The position numbers and the translations under genes are program-made. From the NCBI RefSeq assembly GCF_002072155.1, contig NZ_BDIY01000006.1, positions 62,001-126,000 on the forward strand: a stretch of 64,000 nt of DNA, read 5' to 3'. This document shows positions 9,230 to 18,084 of the stretch, in pieces (position 1 is the stretch's first letter; each line of letters begins with the position of its first letter). Source of the DNA: Roseovarius sp. A-2. Its GTDB lineage: Bacteria; Pseudomonadota; Alphaproteobacteria; Rhodobacterales; Rhodobacteraceae. Under the pieces are notes generated by a model. The model was not told the origin of the DNA, did no database searches, and worked only from the letters and a program-made list of their open reading frames with translations.

Positions 9230-10014
9230 AGGAACTGGTGCAGAAGGGCTGGGCGCAGTTCCCGCCCGAGCCGGCGCTGCGCGACTGGTCGGAGGTTGCG
9301 CGCAGGGTGGCGCTGGCGCGCATTGCCGAGCCTGAGGAGCGCGCGCAATGGCTGCAATGCGAGGGGACGTGGTTCGTTGGTATCGACACGCTGTCCAATG
9401 ATGCGCAGGGGAGGGTGGACGGCTCGCCAGCGCTGTCTGGGATCGCGGTTTCGGTGGCCACGGCGCTTTACGGCCGGTTGCCGCTGCACCGGGGACAGGT
9501 GTCGGTGATCTATCCCGGCTATCCCCGGCCGCGCAAGGGCGAGGGCGAGGGTGCCTTTCGGTATCGCCAGAAGCGGGATGCGGCGCATGTCGACGGGCTG
9601 TTGGCCGTAGGCGATGCGCGTCGGCGCATGCTGCGCGAGCGTCACGCCTACATCCTTGGGCTGCCGCTGACGCAGGCCGGGCCAGGGGCCAGCCCGATGG
9701 TGGTCTGGGAGGGCAGCCATCACATCATGCGCCGCGCCTTTGCCGGGGCGCTGGAGCAGGTGGAGCCGCGCGACTGGGGTGCGGTCGATCTGACGGAGAT
9801 CTATCATGCTGCGCGTCGTGAGGCGTTTGAGACCTGCGCGCGTGTGCCCTTGCCTGCGAGTCCTGGTGCGGCCTATCTGGTGCACCGGATGGCGTTGCAT
9901 GGCGTGGCCCCGTGGGAGCGCGGGGCAGAGGCCCCGCCCGAGGGGCGCATGGTGGCCTATTTTCGCCCCGAATTTGGGGATAGCAGCTGTGCGGATTGGC
10001 TGAACCTGCCGTGA
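9223..10014 (+). CDS. Putative Fe(II)/2-oxoglutarate dioxygenase-like protein
   Basis: A 263-aa protein that I do not recognise as a named enzyme. It has the layout of phytanoyl-CoA-type non-haem iron oxygenases: an H-x-D motif in AAHVDGLL, a distal histidine in VHRMALHGVAPW, and a following arginine in GRMVAYFRPEF that could bind 2-oxoglutarate. These suggest an Fe(II)/2OG oxygenase; the substrate is unknown. The ATG at 9223 overlaps the permease stop (9227-9229), so the two genes are likely co-transcribed and may work on the same compound. Confidence 0.6.
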   Translation: MVEELVQKGWAQFPPEPALRDWSEVARRVALARIAEPEERAQWLQCEGTWFVGIDTLSNDAQGRVDGSPALSGIAVSVATALYGRLPLHRGQVSVIYPGYPRPRKGEGEGAFRYRQKRDAAHVDGLLAVGDARRRMLRERHAYILGLPLTQAGPGASPMVVWEGSHHIMRRAFAGALEQVEPRDWGAVDLTEIYHAARREAFETCARVPLPASPGAAYLVHRMALHGVAPWERGAEAPPEGRMVAYFRPEFGDSSCADWLNLP

Positions 10015-10271
10015 TGGCGGTAGCATGTTGCCGGATGCTTATGGCGTGAAGCGGACATAGCACCCCGCCAGAAGGTGCCGCGTGATCGCAGGGCCGGGGA
10101 CTGGCGATGCGACGGTCGTGGCACGTGCTTTATGCCAGCCTAGTCATTGTAGCCTCGACACGTTGCGCACCCTATCAAATCGCCAGGCCGCGGGACGGCC
10201 CGGCGATCGCGCGGCACCTTCAGTGCGTTTCGCGCGGGATGCGCAAACGGCAGCAACAGGTCAAACCCGTC

Positions 10272-11564
10272 TCAGACGAGATGCCCATCCGCGCCCAGTA
10301 CGCTCTTGCCGCGCAGATAAGGGTGCAGCACCTCTGGCAGGCGCACCGAGCCGTCCGCCTGCTGGCCGTTCTCCAGCACCGCGATCAGCGCGCGCCCCAC
10401 GGCCAGCCCCGAGCCATTCAGCGTATGCACGAATTCCGGCTTGCCGCCGCCTGCGGGCCTGAACCGCGCGTTCATCCGCCGGGCCTGAAAATCGCCGCAG
10501 ACCGAGACTGACGAAATCTCTCGATACATGTTCTGTCCGGGCAGCCAGACCTCGATGTCATGGGTGCGCCGCGCGCCGAAGCCCGTGTCGCCGGTGCACA
10601 GCACGACGGTGCGATAGGGCAGGCCGAGCCGTTCCAATATGCCCTCGGCGCAAGCCGTCATGCGGTCCAGCTCGTCGCGGCTGGCCTCGGGATGGGTGAT
10701 CGACACCATCTCGACCTTCTCGAACTGGTGCTGGCGCAGCATGCCTGCCGTGTCGCGCCCCGCCGAGCCTGCCTCGGAGCGGAAGCACTGCGTGTGCGCC
10801 ACCATCCGGCGTGGCAGGTTGTTCTCGTCCACCGTCTCACCATGCACGAGGTTGGTCAGCGTCACCTCGGCCGTCGGCACCAGCCACCAGCCATTGGTGG
10901 TGCGATAGCTGTCCTCGCCGAATTTTGGCAACTGCCCGGTGCCGCGCATCATCTCGTCGCGCACCAGCACCGGTGTCCAGGTCTCGGTCAGACCATTCTC
11001 CTCGACATGCGTGTCGATCATGAACTGCGCGAGGGCGCGGTGAAGGCGCGCCACCGACCCCGAGAGCACGACAAAGCGGCTACCCGAGAGCTTGGCGGCG
11101 CTTTCGAAATCCATGCCCGGCCTGACGCCCGCGATCTCGTAATGCTCGCGCGCGTCGAAATCGAGCACCGGGGGCGTGCCCCAGCGGCGCAGCTCGACAT
11201 TGTCGGCCTCGTCCGCGCCATCGGGCACGTCGTCATGGGGCAGGTTGGGCATCCCCATCAGCATCTCGGTCAGCTGCGCGTCGAGATCCTTGGCCTCGGC
11301 CTGCATCGCCGCCACCTCGGCCTTCTTCTCGCCCACCAGCACGCGCAGCCGGGCAAACTCGGCCTCGTCGCCGCGCGCCTTGGCGGCACCCACCTCCTTG
11401 GAGGCGCGGTTCTGATCGGCCTGCGCGGTCTCGGCGGCGCTGATCCGGGCGCGCCGCGCCTCATCGAGCGAGAGCACCGGGCCGGAGGCGTTCTGCACCC
11501 CGCGCCGCGCCATCGCGGCGTCGAAAGCGGCGGGGTTCTCGCGGATCGCGCGGATGTCATGCAT
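10272..11564 (-). CDS. serS: Seryl-tRNA synthetase
   Basis: SerS (430 aa) charges tRNA-Ser. It begins [17 protein letters not shown], followed by the long antiparallel coiled-coil arm that grips the tRNA (about residues 30-105, Ala/Glu/Lys-rich). The class II catalytic core follows: motif 2 around [19 protein letters not shown] and motif 3 [17 protein letters not shown] near the C-terminus. The frame continues upstream through the tRNA-Asp genes, but this is an artefact of tRNA sequence; MHDIR at 11564 is the family start. About 257 nt between this gene and the preceding oxygenase-like gene hold no supported gene. Confidence 0.96.
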   Translation of the reverse strand: MHDIRAIRENPAAFDAAMARRGVQNASGPVLSLDEARRARISAAETAQADQNRASKEVGAAKARGDEAEFARLRVLVGEKKAEVAAMQAEAKDLDAQLTEMLMGMPNLPHDDVPDGADEADNVELRRWGTPPVLDFDAREHYEIAGVRPGMDFESAAKLSGSRFVVLSGSVARLHRALAQFMIDTHVEENGLTETWTPVLVRDEMMRGTGQLPKFGEDSYRTTNGWWLVPTAEVTLTNLVHGETVDENNLPRRMVAHTQCFRSEAGSAGRDTAGMLRQHQFEKVEMVSITHPEASRDELDRMTACAEGILERLGLPYRTVVLCTGDTGFGARRTHDIEVWLPGQNMYREISSVSVCGDFQARRMNARFRPAGGGKPEFVHTLNGSGLAVGRALIAVLENGQQADGSVRLPEVLHPYLRGKSVLGADGHLV

Positions 11565-11765
11565 GGGCTTGGTCCTCATGAGGCTCGGATTCGTTTCGCG
11601 CCTCATACCCGAGATTTCGGCGCAGGTGTAGGGTGCGTTTCGATGCGCGTCATGTCGGGGTCCGAGGCCTGGCGCGAAAAATGAAAATTCGCGCATGGGG
11701 CGCTTGACGAGGGCCGGTCTGCCGCATAGAAGCGCACCACGCCCGAGGGATCGGGTGGGCAGTGA

Positions 11766-11842
11766 GCGGTTGTAGCTCAGTTGGTTAGAGTACCGGCCTG
11801 TCACGCCGGGGGTCGCGGGTTCGAGTCCCGTCAACCGCGCCA
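11766..11842 (+). tRNA. tRNA-Asp (GTC)
   Basis: A 77-nt cloverleaf with encoded CCA. The acceptor stem GCGGTTG pairs with CAACCGC, the D-arm is GCTCAGTTGGTTAGAGT, the anticodon loop in GGCCTGTCACGCC gives GTC, and the T-arm is GCGGGTTCGAGTCCCGT. It is the first of two almost identical copies. Confidence 0.97.
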
Positions 11843-11876
11843 CCGCTGCCCTTGATGATCCCGATGCGTGAGATGC

Positions 11877-11953
11877 GCGGTTGTAGCTCAGTTGGTTAGA
11901 GTACCGGCCTGTCACGCCGGGGGTCGCGGGTTCGAGCCCCGTCAACCGCGCCA
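11877..11953 (+). tRNA. tRNA-Asp (GTC), second copy
   Basis: The second tRNA-Asp, 34 nt after the first. Same acceptor stem, anticodon GTC and encoded CCA. The only visible difference is in the T-arm (GAGCCCCG instead of GAGTCCCG), a T to C change that alters one T-stem pair. The pair looks like a tandem duplication. Confidence 0.97.
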
Positions 11954-11987
11954 CTCTCCTCGAAAATCCCGACCATCTGGCAGTGGC

Positions 11988-12425
11988 TCAGACCACCAGC
12001 ACCGGCACTTCCGACAGACCCGTTACCTTGTGCGAGACGCTGCCCAGCAGGTAGCCTTCCACCGAACCCATGCCGCGGCTGCCGATCACGATTAGGTCGT
12101 TGTCGTGCTCCTTGGCAAAGCGCACAATGGTGCGCGAGGTGGGGCCGGATTTGACGAAGGCGCGGACCCGGCTGAAGCCCGCATCAATCGCGTGTTTCTT
12201 GGCGTAATCGGCGACTTCCTTGGCATGGGTCGACATGATGTCGTCGAGATTTCCGGGATCGGTGGGCCGCACCATCGAGAGCGACGCCTCGAGCATCGAA
12301 TGGTGGCGATAGACCGTCAGGATGGTCAGCGCCGCATCGGTAAGGCGGGCCATTTCCATCGCGTGGTCAAGCGCCACTTTTGCATTGGGCGAGCCGTCGA
12401 AAGGAACAAGGATCGATTTGAACAT
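11988..12425 (-). CDS. teaD: Universal stress protein, TeaD-like, partner of the TRAP transporter
   Basis: A 145-aa UspA-family protein. It begins MFKSILVPFDGS and carries the ATP-binding motif G-x2-G-x9-G-S in GSRGMGSVEGYLLGSVSHKV. It lies 17 nt downstream of the TRAP large-permease gene on the same strand. In Halomonas the teaABC ectoine transporter is followed by teaD, an ATP-binding Usp that tunes transporter activity, and roseobacter ueh clusters have the same order. I infer the same role here. The longer open frame (to 12560) lies inside the permease gene; the ATG at 12425 follows GGAGAACACC. Confidence 0.85.
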   Translation of the reverse strand: MFKSILVPFDGSPNAKVALDHAMEMARLTDAALTILTVYRHHSMLEASLSMVRPTDPGNLDDIMSTHAKEVADYAKKHAIDAGFSRVRAFVKSGPTSRTIVRFAKEHDNDLIVIGSRGMGSVEGYLLGSVSHKVTGLSEVPVLVV

Positions 12426-12442
12426 GGGTGTTCTCCTCGGGG

Positions 12443-13729
12443 TTATTTCGCAAAGGCCAGATCGCGCAGGAAGAGGGCGATCTGCGGGAAATAGATCAGT
12501 GCCACGGCCACCGATAACAAGATGAGGATGAAGGGCGGCGTGCCACGGATCACCTCCCAATAGGGGCGTTTGAAGACCGCGATAGCCGTGAAGATGTCAC
12601 AGCCAAAGGGTGGCGTCGCTGAGCCGATGGCGACCTGTAGCGTGATGATCGTGCCCACAAGCACCGGGTCGAGACCCACCGAGTTCACCACCGGTGCGAA
12701 GATCGGCACCATGACGAGAATCACAACGATCGGATCGACGAACATGCAGCCGACAAAGAACGCGATGGAGATGACGAAGAGAACGCCGACCGGTCCCATC
12801 TCGTCGATGCCGATGGAGCCGAGGATTTCCTGCGGGATCTGGGCAAAGGAAATCACCCAGGAAAATGCAGCACCCACGCCCACGAGAATGAACACCACCG
12901 CCGTGATCAGCCCGGTGGACTTCGCCGTGTCATAGACGCCCGAAAGGTCGAGAGAGCGGAACACCAGCACTTCGAGGATGAGAGCGTAGAGCACGCAGGC
13001 CGCCGCCGCCTCGGTGGGCGAGAAAATGCCGCCATAGATACCGCCGATGATGATCGCCGGAAAGCCGAGCGGCCAAAGCGCGTATTGGATGGCGCGGGCG
13101 CGGTCGGGCCAGCTTGTCTTGGGTTCGGTGGGCACATTGTTGCGCACCGCGTAGATCCACGAATAGATCGAGAAGAGCAGCAGGATCAGCAGCCCCGGCC
13201 CGATGCCCGCGATGAACAGCTCCGCAATCGAGGTGTTGGAGACGACGCCGTAGATGATCATCCCGATGGAGGGCGGGATCAGGAAGGCGATGTCGGACGA
13301 ATTGACGATCAGCGCGAGGATGAAGCTGTCGTTATAGCCGGCCTTCTGCATCCGGGGCCGCAGCGGCGAGCCGATGGCCACGACCGTGGCCTGGGTGGAG
13401 CCCGAAACCGCGCCGAACATCGTGCAGGCCGCCGCCGTCGAGACCGCGAGCCCGCCCTTGAGGTGGCCCACGAAGGCCATCACGAGGTCGATGAGCCGCC
13501 CCGCCGATTGGCCGCGCGTCATGATATCGGCGGCAAAGATGAACATCGGCACCGCAATGAGCGAAGCCGGGCGGATGCCCGCCATGATCTGCTGGATCAT
13601 CGTCTCAAGCTGACCAAAGCCGCCGAAGAGCGTGTAGAAGCCCACGAAGGCGCCTACGATGAGCGGGATCATCATCGGAAAACCCAGAAGCAGCAGGACG
13701 ATCATGATCGAGAAAATCGTTGCGGCCAT
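12443..13729 (-). CDS. teaC: TRAP transporter large permease (DctM/TeaC family)
   Basis: The 428-aa large membrane subunit of a tripartite ATP-independent periplasmic transporter. It is hydrophobic throughout, with about 12 membrane segments, and has the DctM-family features FGAVSGSTQATVVAIGSP and IPPSIGMIIYGVVS. It couples ion-driven uptake to the binding protein. It sits 3 nt after the small permease gene and just before the Usp gene. The symbol follows the likely ectoine system suggested by the binding protein; the family call itself is firm. Confidence 0.92.
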   Translation of the reverse strand: MAATIFSIMIVLLLLGFPMMIPLIVGAFVGFYTLFGGFGQLETMIQQIMAGIRPASLIAVPMFIFAADIMTRGQSAGRLIDLVMAFVGHLKGGLAVSTAAACTMFGAVSGSTQATVVAIGSPLRPRMQKAGYNDSFILALIVNSSDIAFLIPPSIGMIIYGVVSNTSIAELFIAGIGPGLLILLLFSIYSWIYAVRNNVPTEPKTSWPDRARAIQYALWPLGFPAIIIGGIYGGIFSPTEAAAACVLYALILEVLVFRSLDLSGVYDTAKSTGLITAVVFILVGVGAAFSWVISFAQIPQEILGSIGIDEMGPVGVLFVISIAFFVGCMFVDPIVVILVMVPIFAPVVNSVGLDPVLVGTIITLQVAIGSATPPFGCDIFTAIAVFKRPYWEVIRGTPPFILILLSVAVALIYFPQIALFLRDLAFAK

Positions 13730-13732
13730 GGC

Positions 13733-14359
13733 TCAGACCTCCATCTCGTTGTCGTCATATCCCTCAAGCACGGCAGTCGAGAGGTAGATATCCTTGGACA
13801 GGATGTTCTTGATCGCCGTGAGCAGGTATTGCAGCCCGGTCATGAAGAAGCCGACCGGCACCCAGACGAGGGTGATCCAGACCGGAATTTGCAGCGAGGG
13901 CAGGACACGACCGCGACCCGCCTGCGTCAGGATGTACTGGAACGAGTAATAGCACAGCCCCAGCATGAACACCGCCGTCACCAGCGCGATGACGATCATC
14001 ATGACTTTGCGCACCTTGGAGGGCAATGCGTCGTAGATCGCCGACATGCGGATGTGACGGCCCTGTCGCGCGGCATAGCTGATGCCCGCGAAGGTGATCA
14101 GGATGATCAGGATGCGGTTGAGTTCCTCGGAAAAGAACAGGCTGTTCTGAAAGACGAAGCGCCCGATCACGTTGGCAACGGTATTGGCGGCCATGAGCAG
14201 CACGCCGACGGCGAGCATGATCGCCTCGACGCGGGCGATCAGCGTGTCGATGGTGCCCAGAACGCCGGGCAGCGTGGAGACATAGGTATCTGGCGGAGGC
14301 AAGCCCCGGGCGTTTTGTTCCGGCGGTGCCGCGCCGTCCGTTTCAGGCTTGTCGCTCAC
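13733..14359 (-). CDS. teaB: TRAP transporter small permease (DctQ/TeaB family)
   Basis: A 208-aa protein with four hydrophobic segments after a roughly 35-residue polar N-terminus. The motif [20 protein letters not shown] with the following HIRM is typical of DctQ small subunits. It starts at GTG 14359 (MSDKPETDG). The gene is between the binding-protein gene (84 nt gap) and the large permease, the standard P-Q-M order. Confidence 0.9.
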   Translation of the reverse strand: MSDKPETDGAAPPEQNARGLPPPDTYVSTLPGVLGTIDTLIARVEAIMLAVGVLLMAANTVANVIGRFVFQNSLFFSEELNRILIILITFAGISYAARQGRHIRMSAIYDALPSKVRKVMMIVIALVTAVFMLGLCYYSFQYILTQAGRGRVLPSLQIPVWITLVWVPVGFFMTGLQYLLTAIKNILSKDIYLSTAVLEGYDDNEMEV

Positions 14360-14443
14360 GGCTGACCCTCCCCGTGAAAATCATTTGTCAACTATGGGTG
14401 CGGGGGCGGCGCAATGCGGGCCGCCCCCGATATGGTGCCGCTG

Positions 14444-15463
14444 TTATTCGGTCACGGCCTCAAGGTCGGCCTTCATCTGGTCAAGGATTGCCTTGCCGCT
14501 GTCGCCGGTCATCTCGATAAAGCGGTCATCGACCTTTTCACCCGCCTCGATGAACGGCTGACGCTGCTCTTCGCTCAGCACGTTGATTTCGATCTCGGGC
14601 TTGGCTTCCTTGATCTTCTCTATGCTCTCTTCGTGCAGCCCTTGCTGGTAGTCGATGATGTGATCGAATGCCACGTCGATGGCATCCTGCACGACCTGCT
14701 GCTCTTCGTCCGAGAGACCGTCATAGAAGTCCTGATTGGCCATCACGGCAGTGGTGAAGTTGCTGTGGCCCAGACAGGTGATCACCGCGGAGACCTCATA
14801 CATGTTGGCGGACCAGTTCCAGAACATCGGGTTTTCCTGGCCCTGGATGATGCCGGTCTGGAGCGCGCCGTAAACCTCGCCCCACGGCAGCGGCGTGGGT
14901 GTCGCGCCAAACGCCCGATAGCTCTCGACAAGCAGCGGGTTGGTCATCACGCGCACCTTGACCTCGTTGAGGTCGGCGGGTTCGGTCACCGGCTTCTGCG
15001 TGGTCACGCAGACCTCGCCTTCGGGGAACATGGTCAGCAGTTCCAGCCCCTGTTCGGCGTAAAGCTCGGGGAACATCTCGTTGACTGCCTTCGATGTGCG
15101 GAAGAATTCGCCGAGTTCCTGGGTGTCCTGCGGCAGCAGATAGGGGACGAAAAAGACCTGCGCCTCGGGGATAAGCGAGCCGGTGAAGCCCGGGCTCTGG
15201 TCAACGAATTGCAGGATTCCGGCCTGCGCCTGTTCCATCGTGTCGGCGGATTCGCCAAGCGTGCCATAGGGGAAGAGTTGCACCGTGTGATCGGTATTGG
15301 CCTCGACTTCTTCCTTGAATTTCTGGGCAAAGACGCCCTGCACGTCCTCAAGCGCCTCTTCGAAGGCGTAGCGCCATGTATCTGCCGTCGCGGCGGTCGC
15401 GCTAAGGGCCAGAATACTGGTGGTGGCGAGCGCCGTGAATGTACGTTTGACGACTGTGGTCAT
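14444..15463 (-). CDS. teaA: TRAP substrate-binding protein, ectoine-type (TeaA/UehA-like)
   Basis: A 339-aa periplasmic DctP-family binding protein with a Sec signal (about residues 1-27, ending ATAATA-DTW). The mature protein resembles TeaA of Halomonas and UehA of Ruegeria as I recall them: WRYAFEEALEDVQG, GILQFVDQSPGFTGSLIPEA, TPTPLPWGEVYGALQTGII and MANQDFYDGLS. In TeaA a Glu near the mature N-terminus and aromatic residues after the GQENP motif contact ectoine; here both the Glu and an FW pair (GQENPMFWNW) are present. Ectoine or hydroxyectoine is therefore the likely cargo. No ectoine-degradation genes are adjacent, so the substrate assignment is less sure than the family. Confidence 0.88.
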   Translation of the reverse strand: MTTVVKRTFTALATTSILALSATAATADTWRYAFEEALEDVQGVFAQKFKEEVEANTDHTVQLFPYGTLGESADTMEQAQAGILQFVDQSPGFTGSLIPEAQVFFVPYLLPQDTQELGEFFRTSKAVNEMFPELYAEQGLELLTMFPEGEVCVTTQKPVTEPADLNEVKVRVMTNPLLVESYRAFGATPTPLPWGEVYGALQTGIIQGQENPMFWNWSANMYEVSAVITCLGHSNFTTAVMANQDFYDGLSDEEQQVVQDAIDVAFDHIIDYQQGLHEESIEKIKEAKPEIEINVLSEEQRQPFIEAGEKVDDRFIEMTGDSGKAILDQMKADLEAVTE

Positions 15464-15602
15464 GATCTTCTCCCTGCAAATAACCTATCCCTTTGAGCCT
15501 GTCGCGAACTGACCGCGTTGTCAAATGGGACTCGTAAGCCGTTGAAAAAACATGGCATATACTGGTTTTCAGGAGAGTTGCGCGTGTCGCTTTTCGCCTT
15601 AT

Positions 15603-16466
15603 TCAACGCGCGCGCGCGGTCAAAAACGACTGTAGGGCGGCGCAGGTCGCGGTGGCGTCGGTGTCCGGGAAAAAGTGCCCGCCGGGGATCGCCTGGGCCT
15701 GCATATGGCGGCATTTCGGTGCCCATGTGGCGGCCACGTCGAAGTGCTCGGCCATGGCTCCGGAGGCCCCGAAGAGGACGAGCGCGGGGCAGGAAATTTG
15801 CGCCTCGGAGTCCGCCTCGTCATCGGCGATGTCGAGGGTGAGCGTGGCACGGTAATCGTTGCACATGCCGCGAATCACGTCCGGGTCGCGCCAGGCGGCG
15901 CGATATTGCGAGAGTTGGCGCGCGTCGAAATCCGACAATTGCGCGCCGCCCCAGCCAAGCAGGCAGGACTGGAAATAGCGGTCCGGGTCGGCGGCGATCA
16001 TGGTGTCGGGAAAGGGTTCGGGCTGGGCGAGAAAGAACCAGTGATAGTAGGATTTGGCCACCTGCCAGCGCAGGTCCGAGAGCAGCGTATGGGTGGGGAT
16101 GATGTCCATCAGGGTGAGGGTCGTCACGCGGTCGGGCGCGTCGAGCGTCAACCGATGCGCCACCCGCGCGCCGCGATCATGACCGACAAGATCAAAGGTT
16201 GCGTGGCCGAGGCTGTCCATTAGTGCCAGCATCGCGCGCGCCATGGCGCGGAAGCTGTAGGCGGCGAGGTCTTGCGGCTTGTTTGACGCACCATAGCCCG
16301 GCAGGTCGGGGCAGATCACGGTATGGGTTTGCGCCAGCACAGGCGCAATCCGCGCCCACATGGCGCGGGTCTGCGGAAAGCCGTGCAGGAGCAGAAGCGG
16401 CGGGCCCTCGCCGCCGATGCTGTAGGCGAGGGGGCCAGTGTGGTGGTCGGTGAAGCCGGGGATCAT
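15603..16466 (-). CDS. Alpha/beta hydrolase, fluoroacetate/haloacetate dehalogenase-like
   Basis: A 287-aa alpha/beta hydrolase. The oxyanion segment is LLLHGFPQTRAMWARIAP. The nucleophile is an Asp, not Ser, in GHDRGARVAHR, as in haloacetate dehalogenases. Other positions that matter in fluoroacetate dehalogenase also match by eye: the Arg after the nucleophile, the HW pair in YYHWFFLAQPEPFP that holds the halide, the Tyr in MCNDYRA, a second Asp in LMDIIPT and the C-terminal His in IPGGHFFPD. This suggests cleavage of a C-halogen bond in a small haloacid; activity on fluoroacetate is inference. The start codon overlaps the stop of the M20 peptidase gene. Confidence 0.78.
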   Translation of the reverse strand: MIPGFTDHHTGPLAYSIGGEGPPLLLLHGFPQTRAMWARIAPVLAQTHTVICPDLPGYGASNKPQDLAAYSFRAMARAMLALMDSLGHATFDLVGHDRGARVAHRLTLDAPDRVTTLTLMDIIPTHTLLSDLRWQVAKSYYHWFFLAQPEPFPDTMIAADPDRYFQSCLLGWGGAQLSDFDARQLSQYRAAWRDPDVIRGMCNDYRATLTLDIADDEADSEAQISCPALVLFGASGAMAEHFDVAATWAPKCRHMQAQAIPGGHFFPDTDATATCAALQSFLTARAR

Positions 16467-17851
16467 CCGGCGAGCGCGTCAAGCACCCGTGCCCATGACC
16501 TGATGCCCTTGTGAAAGCTCGACACATTGTACTTCTCGTTGGGAGAGTGGATGGCGTCATCCTCCTGCGCGAAGCCGATGAGCATCCCATCCAGCCCGAG
16601 AATCTCCTTGAAATATCCCGCGATGGGGATGGAGCCGCCCATGCCGGTGAGCACCGCCTCGCGGTCCCACTCGTCCGACAGCGCCTGACGCGCGGCCTCG
16701 AATTCGGGGCGGCCGGTGTTCATCACGGCGGCAGGGGAGCCGTCGAGATCCTGGTTCCAGGTCACTTTCGCGTCGGGGGACAGCCGGTCTTCGACATGTT
16801 TGCGGATCTTGCTGCGCAACGTGTCGGGGTCCATGTCACCGACGAGGCGGCAGGTCAGTTTGCAATGCGCCTCGCTTGGGATGACGGTCTTGGTGCCGGC
16901 CCCCTGATAGCCGCCCCAGAGGCCGTTGATCTCCAGCGTCGGGCGCGCCCATTGCTGGACCAGTGTGGAGTAGCCCGCCTCGCCATGCGCACGCGTCATG
17001 CCGACCGAGGAAAGGTAGTCGTGTTCGTCGAAACCGCAGTTCTCCCATTGGCGAAGCAAGTCGGCGGGCACCTCGTGGACGCCCTCGTAAAAACCCTCGA
17101 CCGCAACGCGGCCCTGATCGTCATGGAAGGACGCGATAAGGCGGGATATTTCGCGCAAGGGGTTGAGGGCGGGGCCACCGTAGTGGCCCGAATGCAGGTC
17201 GATGTGCGGGCCGGTAATGGTGAATTCATCCTTGAGCATGCCGCGCAGTTGCGAGGCGATGGAAGGCACGCCGGGGGCGACCATCGAGGTGTCGCAGATC
17301 AGCGCCAGATCGGCGGTGAGTTCGTCCGCGTTGTCGCGCATGAAAGGGATGAGCGAAGGTGAGCCTGATTCTTCCTCGCCCTCGAAGAAGAAGGTGATGC
17401 GGCAGGGCAGGGTGCCGGTCACGTCCTTGTAGGCGCGGCAGGCCTCGACAAAGGTCATCAATTGGCCTTTGTCATCCGAGGCACCGCGTGCGCGGATCAC
17501 TTTTCCGTGGGGCGTGTCCTGGATTTCAGGGGTGAACGGGTCAGTATGCCACAGGTCGAGCGGGTCGACCGGCTGCACATCGTAATGGCCATAGAACAGC
17601 AGGTGCGGGCCGGTGGCGCCATCCGGCCCATCGACATGGCCCACGACCATAGGGCGGCCCGATGTGGGGCGTTTTTCTGCTTTTACACCAAGGCTTTGCA
17701 GATCTTTGACCAGCCAGTCCGCCGCCGCATTGCATTCTGCGTTATAGGCTGGGTCGGTGGAGATTGAGGGGATGCGAAGCAACCCCGACAGCCGGTCGAG
17801 GGCTGAGGGCAACTGGTCGTCGATGCGGGTGAGAACGGCGGAAAGGGACAT
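16463..17851 (-). CDS. M20 family metallopeptidase (dipeptidase)
   Basis: A 462-aa zinc peptidase of the M20/ArgE-DapE-CPG2 family. Metal-ligand and catalytic motifs are visible: LLFYGHYDVQPVD (His and Asp near residue 80), RGASDDKGQLMTF (bridging Asp near 115) and FEGEEESGSPSL (catalytic and metal Glu). The insertion of the dimerisation domain is present and the length fits cytosolic dipeptidases. The frame runs further upstream to 18049 through a promoter region, so ATG 17851 (MSLSAVLTRIDDQLPSALD) is preferred. The gene is divergent from hemA. Confidence 0.88.
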   Translation of the reverse strand: MSLSAVLTRIDDQLPSALDRLSGLLRIPSISTDPAYNAECNAAADWLVKDLQSLGVKAEKRPTSGRPMVVGHVDGPDGATGPHLLFYGHYDVQPVDPLDLWHTDPFTPEIQDTPHGKVIRARGASDDKGQLMTFVEACRAYKDVTGTLPCRITFFFEGEEESGSPSLIPFMRDNADELTADLALICDTSMVAPGVPSIASQLRGMLKDEFTITGPHIDLHSGHYGGPALNPLREISRLIASFHDDQGRVAVEGFYEGVHEVPADLLRQWENCGFDEHDYLSSVGMTRAHGEAGYSTLVQQWARPTLEINGLWGGYQGAGTKTVIPSEAHCKLTCRLVGDMDPDTLRSKIRKHVEDRLSPDAKVTWNQDLDGSPAAVMNTGRPEFEAARQALSDEWDREAVLTGMGGSIPIAGYFKEILGLDGMLIGFAQEDDAIHSPNEKYNVSSFHKGIRSWARVLDALAG

Positions 17852-17918
17852 GGCTGGCCTTTGAGTCTGGTCTATGTATTGTGGCGAGGGTATCAGGCCG
17901 CGCGGCACTGTCCAGCAC

Positions 17919-17932
17919 TTGACCGAGGTCAA
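17919..17932. promoter_or_regulatory. FNR/CRP-type operator between the M20 peptidase gene and hemA
   Basis: The 14-mer TTGACCGAGGTCAA is a perfect palindrome (TTGAC-N4-GTCAA) of the FNR/Dnr class. It lies about 150 nt before the hemA start and 68 nt before the divergent peptidase start. hemA of Rhodobacter is known to be controlled by FnrL, so hemA is the more probable target. No clear -10 was picked. Confidence 0.55.
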
Positions 17933-18084
17933 GGAAGGTGGGGGCGGCAATTTGTAGCCTGTTGTGTGAAAGGGATGTGTATTATATGCATTCCAAATAT
18001 TGAATAAGTAGCGTGGAACACGCTGCCAAAGACCCCAAGCGGTGGCCAAGGCTGCCCGTGGGCGCCGAAGGGAAGGACCTGCCA

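Noticed and set aside
10015..10271. Possible small gene (plus strand from about 10107) between the oxygenase-like gene and serS
   Set aside because: The frame runs into serS antisense, has no clear ribosome site and matches nothing known.
11565..11954. Upstream extension of the serS frame with repeated '[20 protein letters not shown]'-like peptides
   Set aside because: These peptides are translations of the two tRNA-Asp genes; SerS starts normally at 11564.
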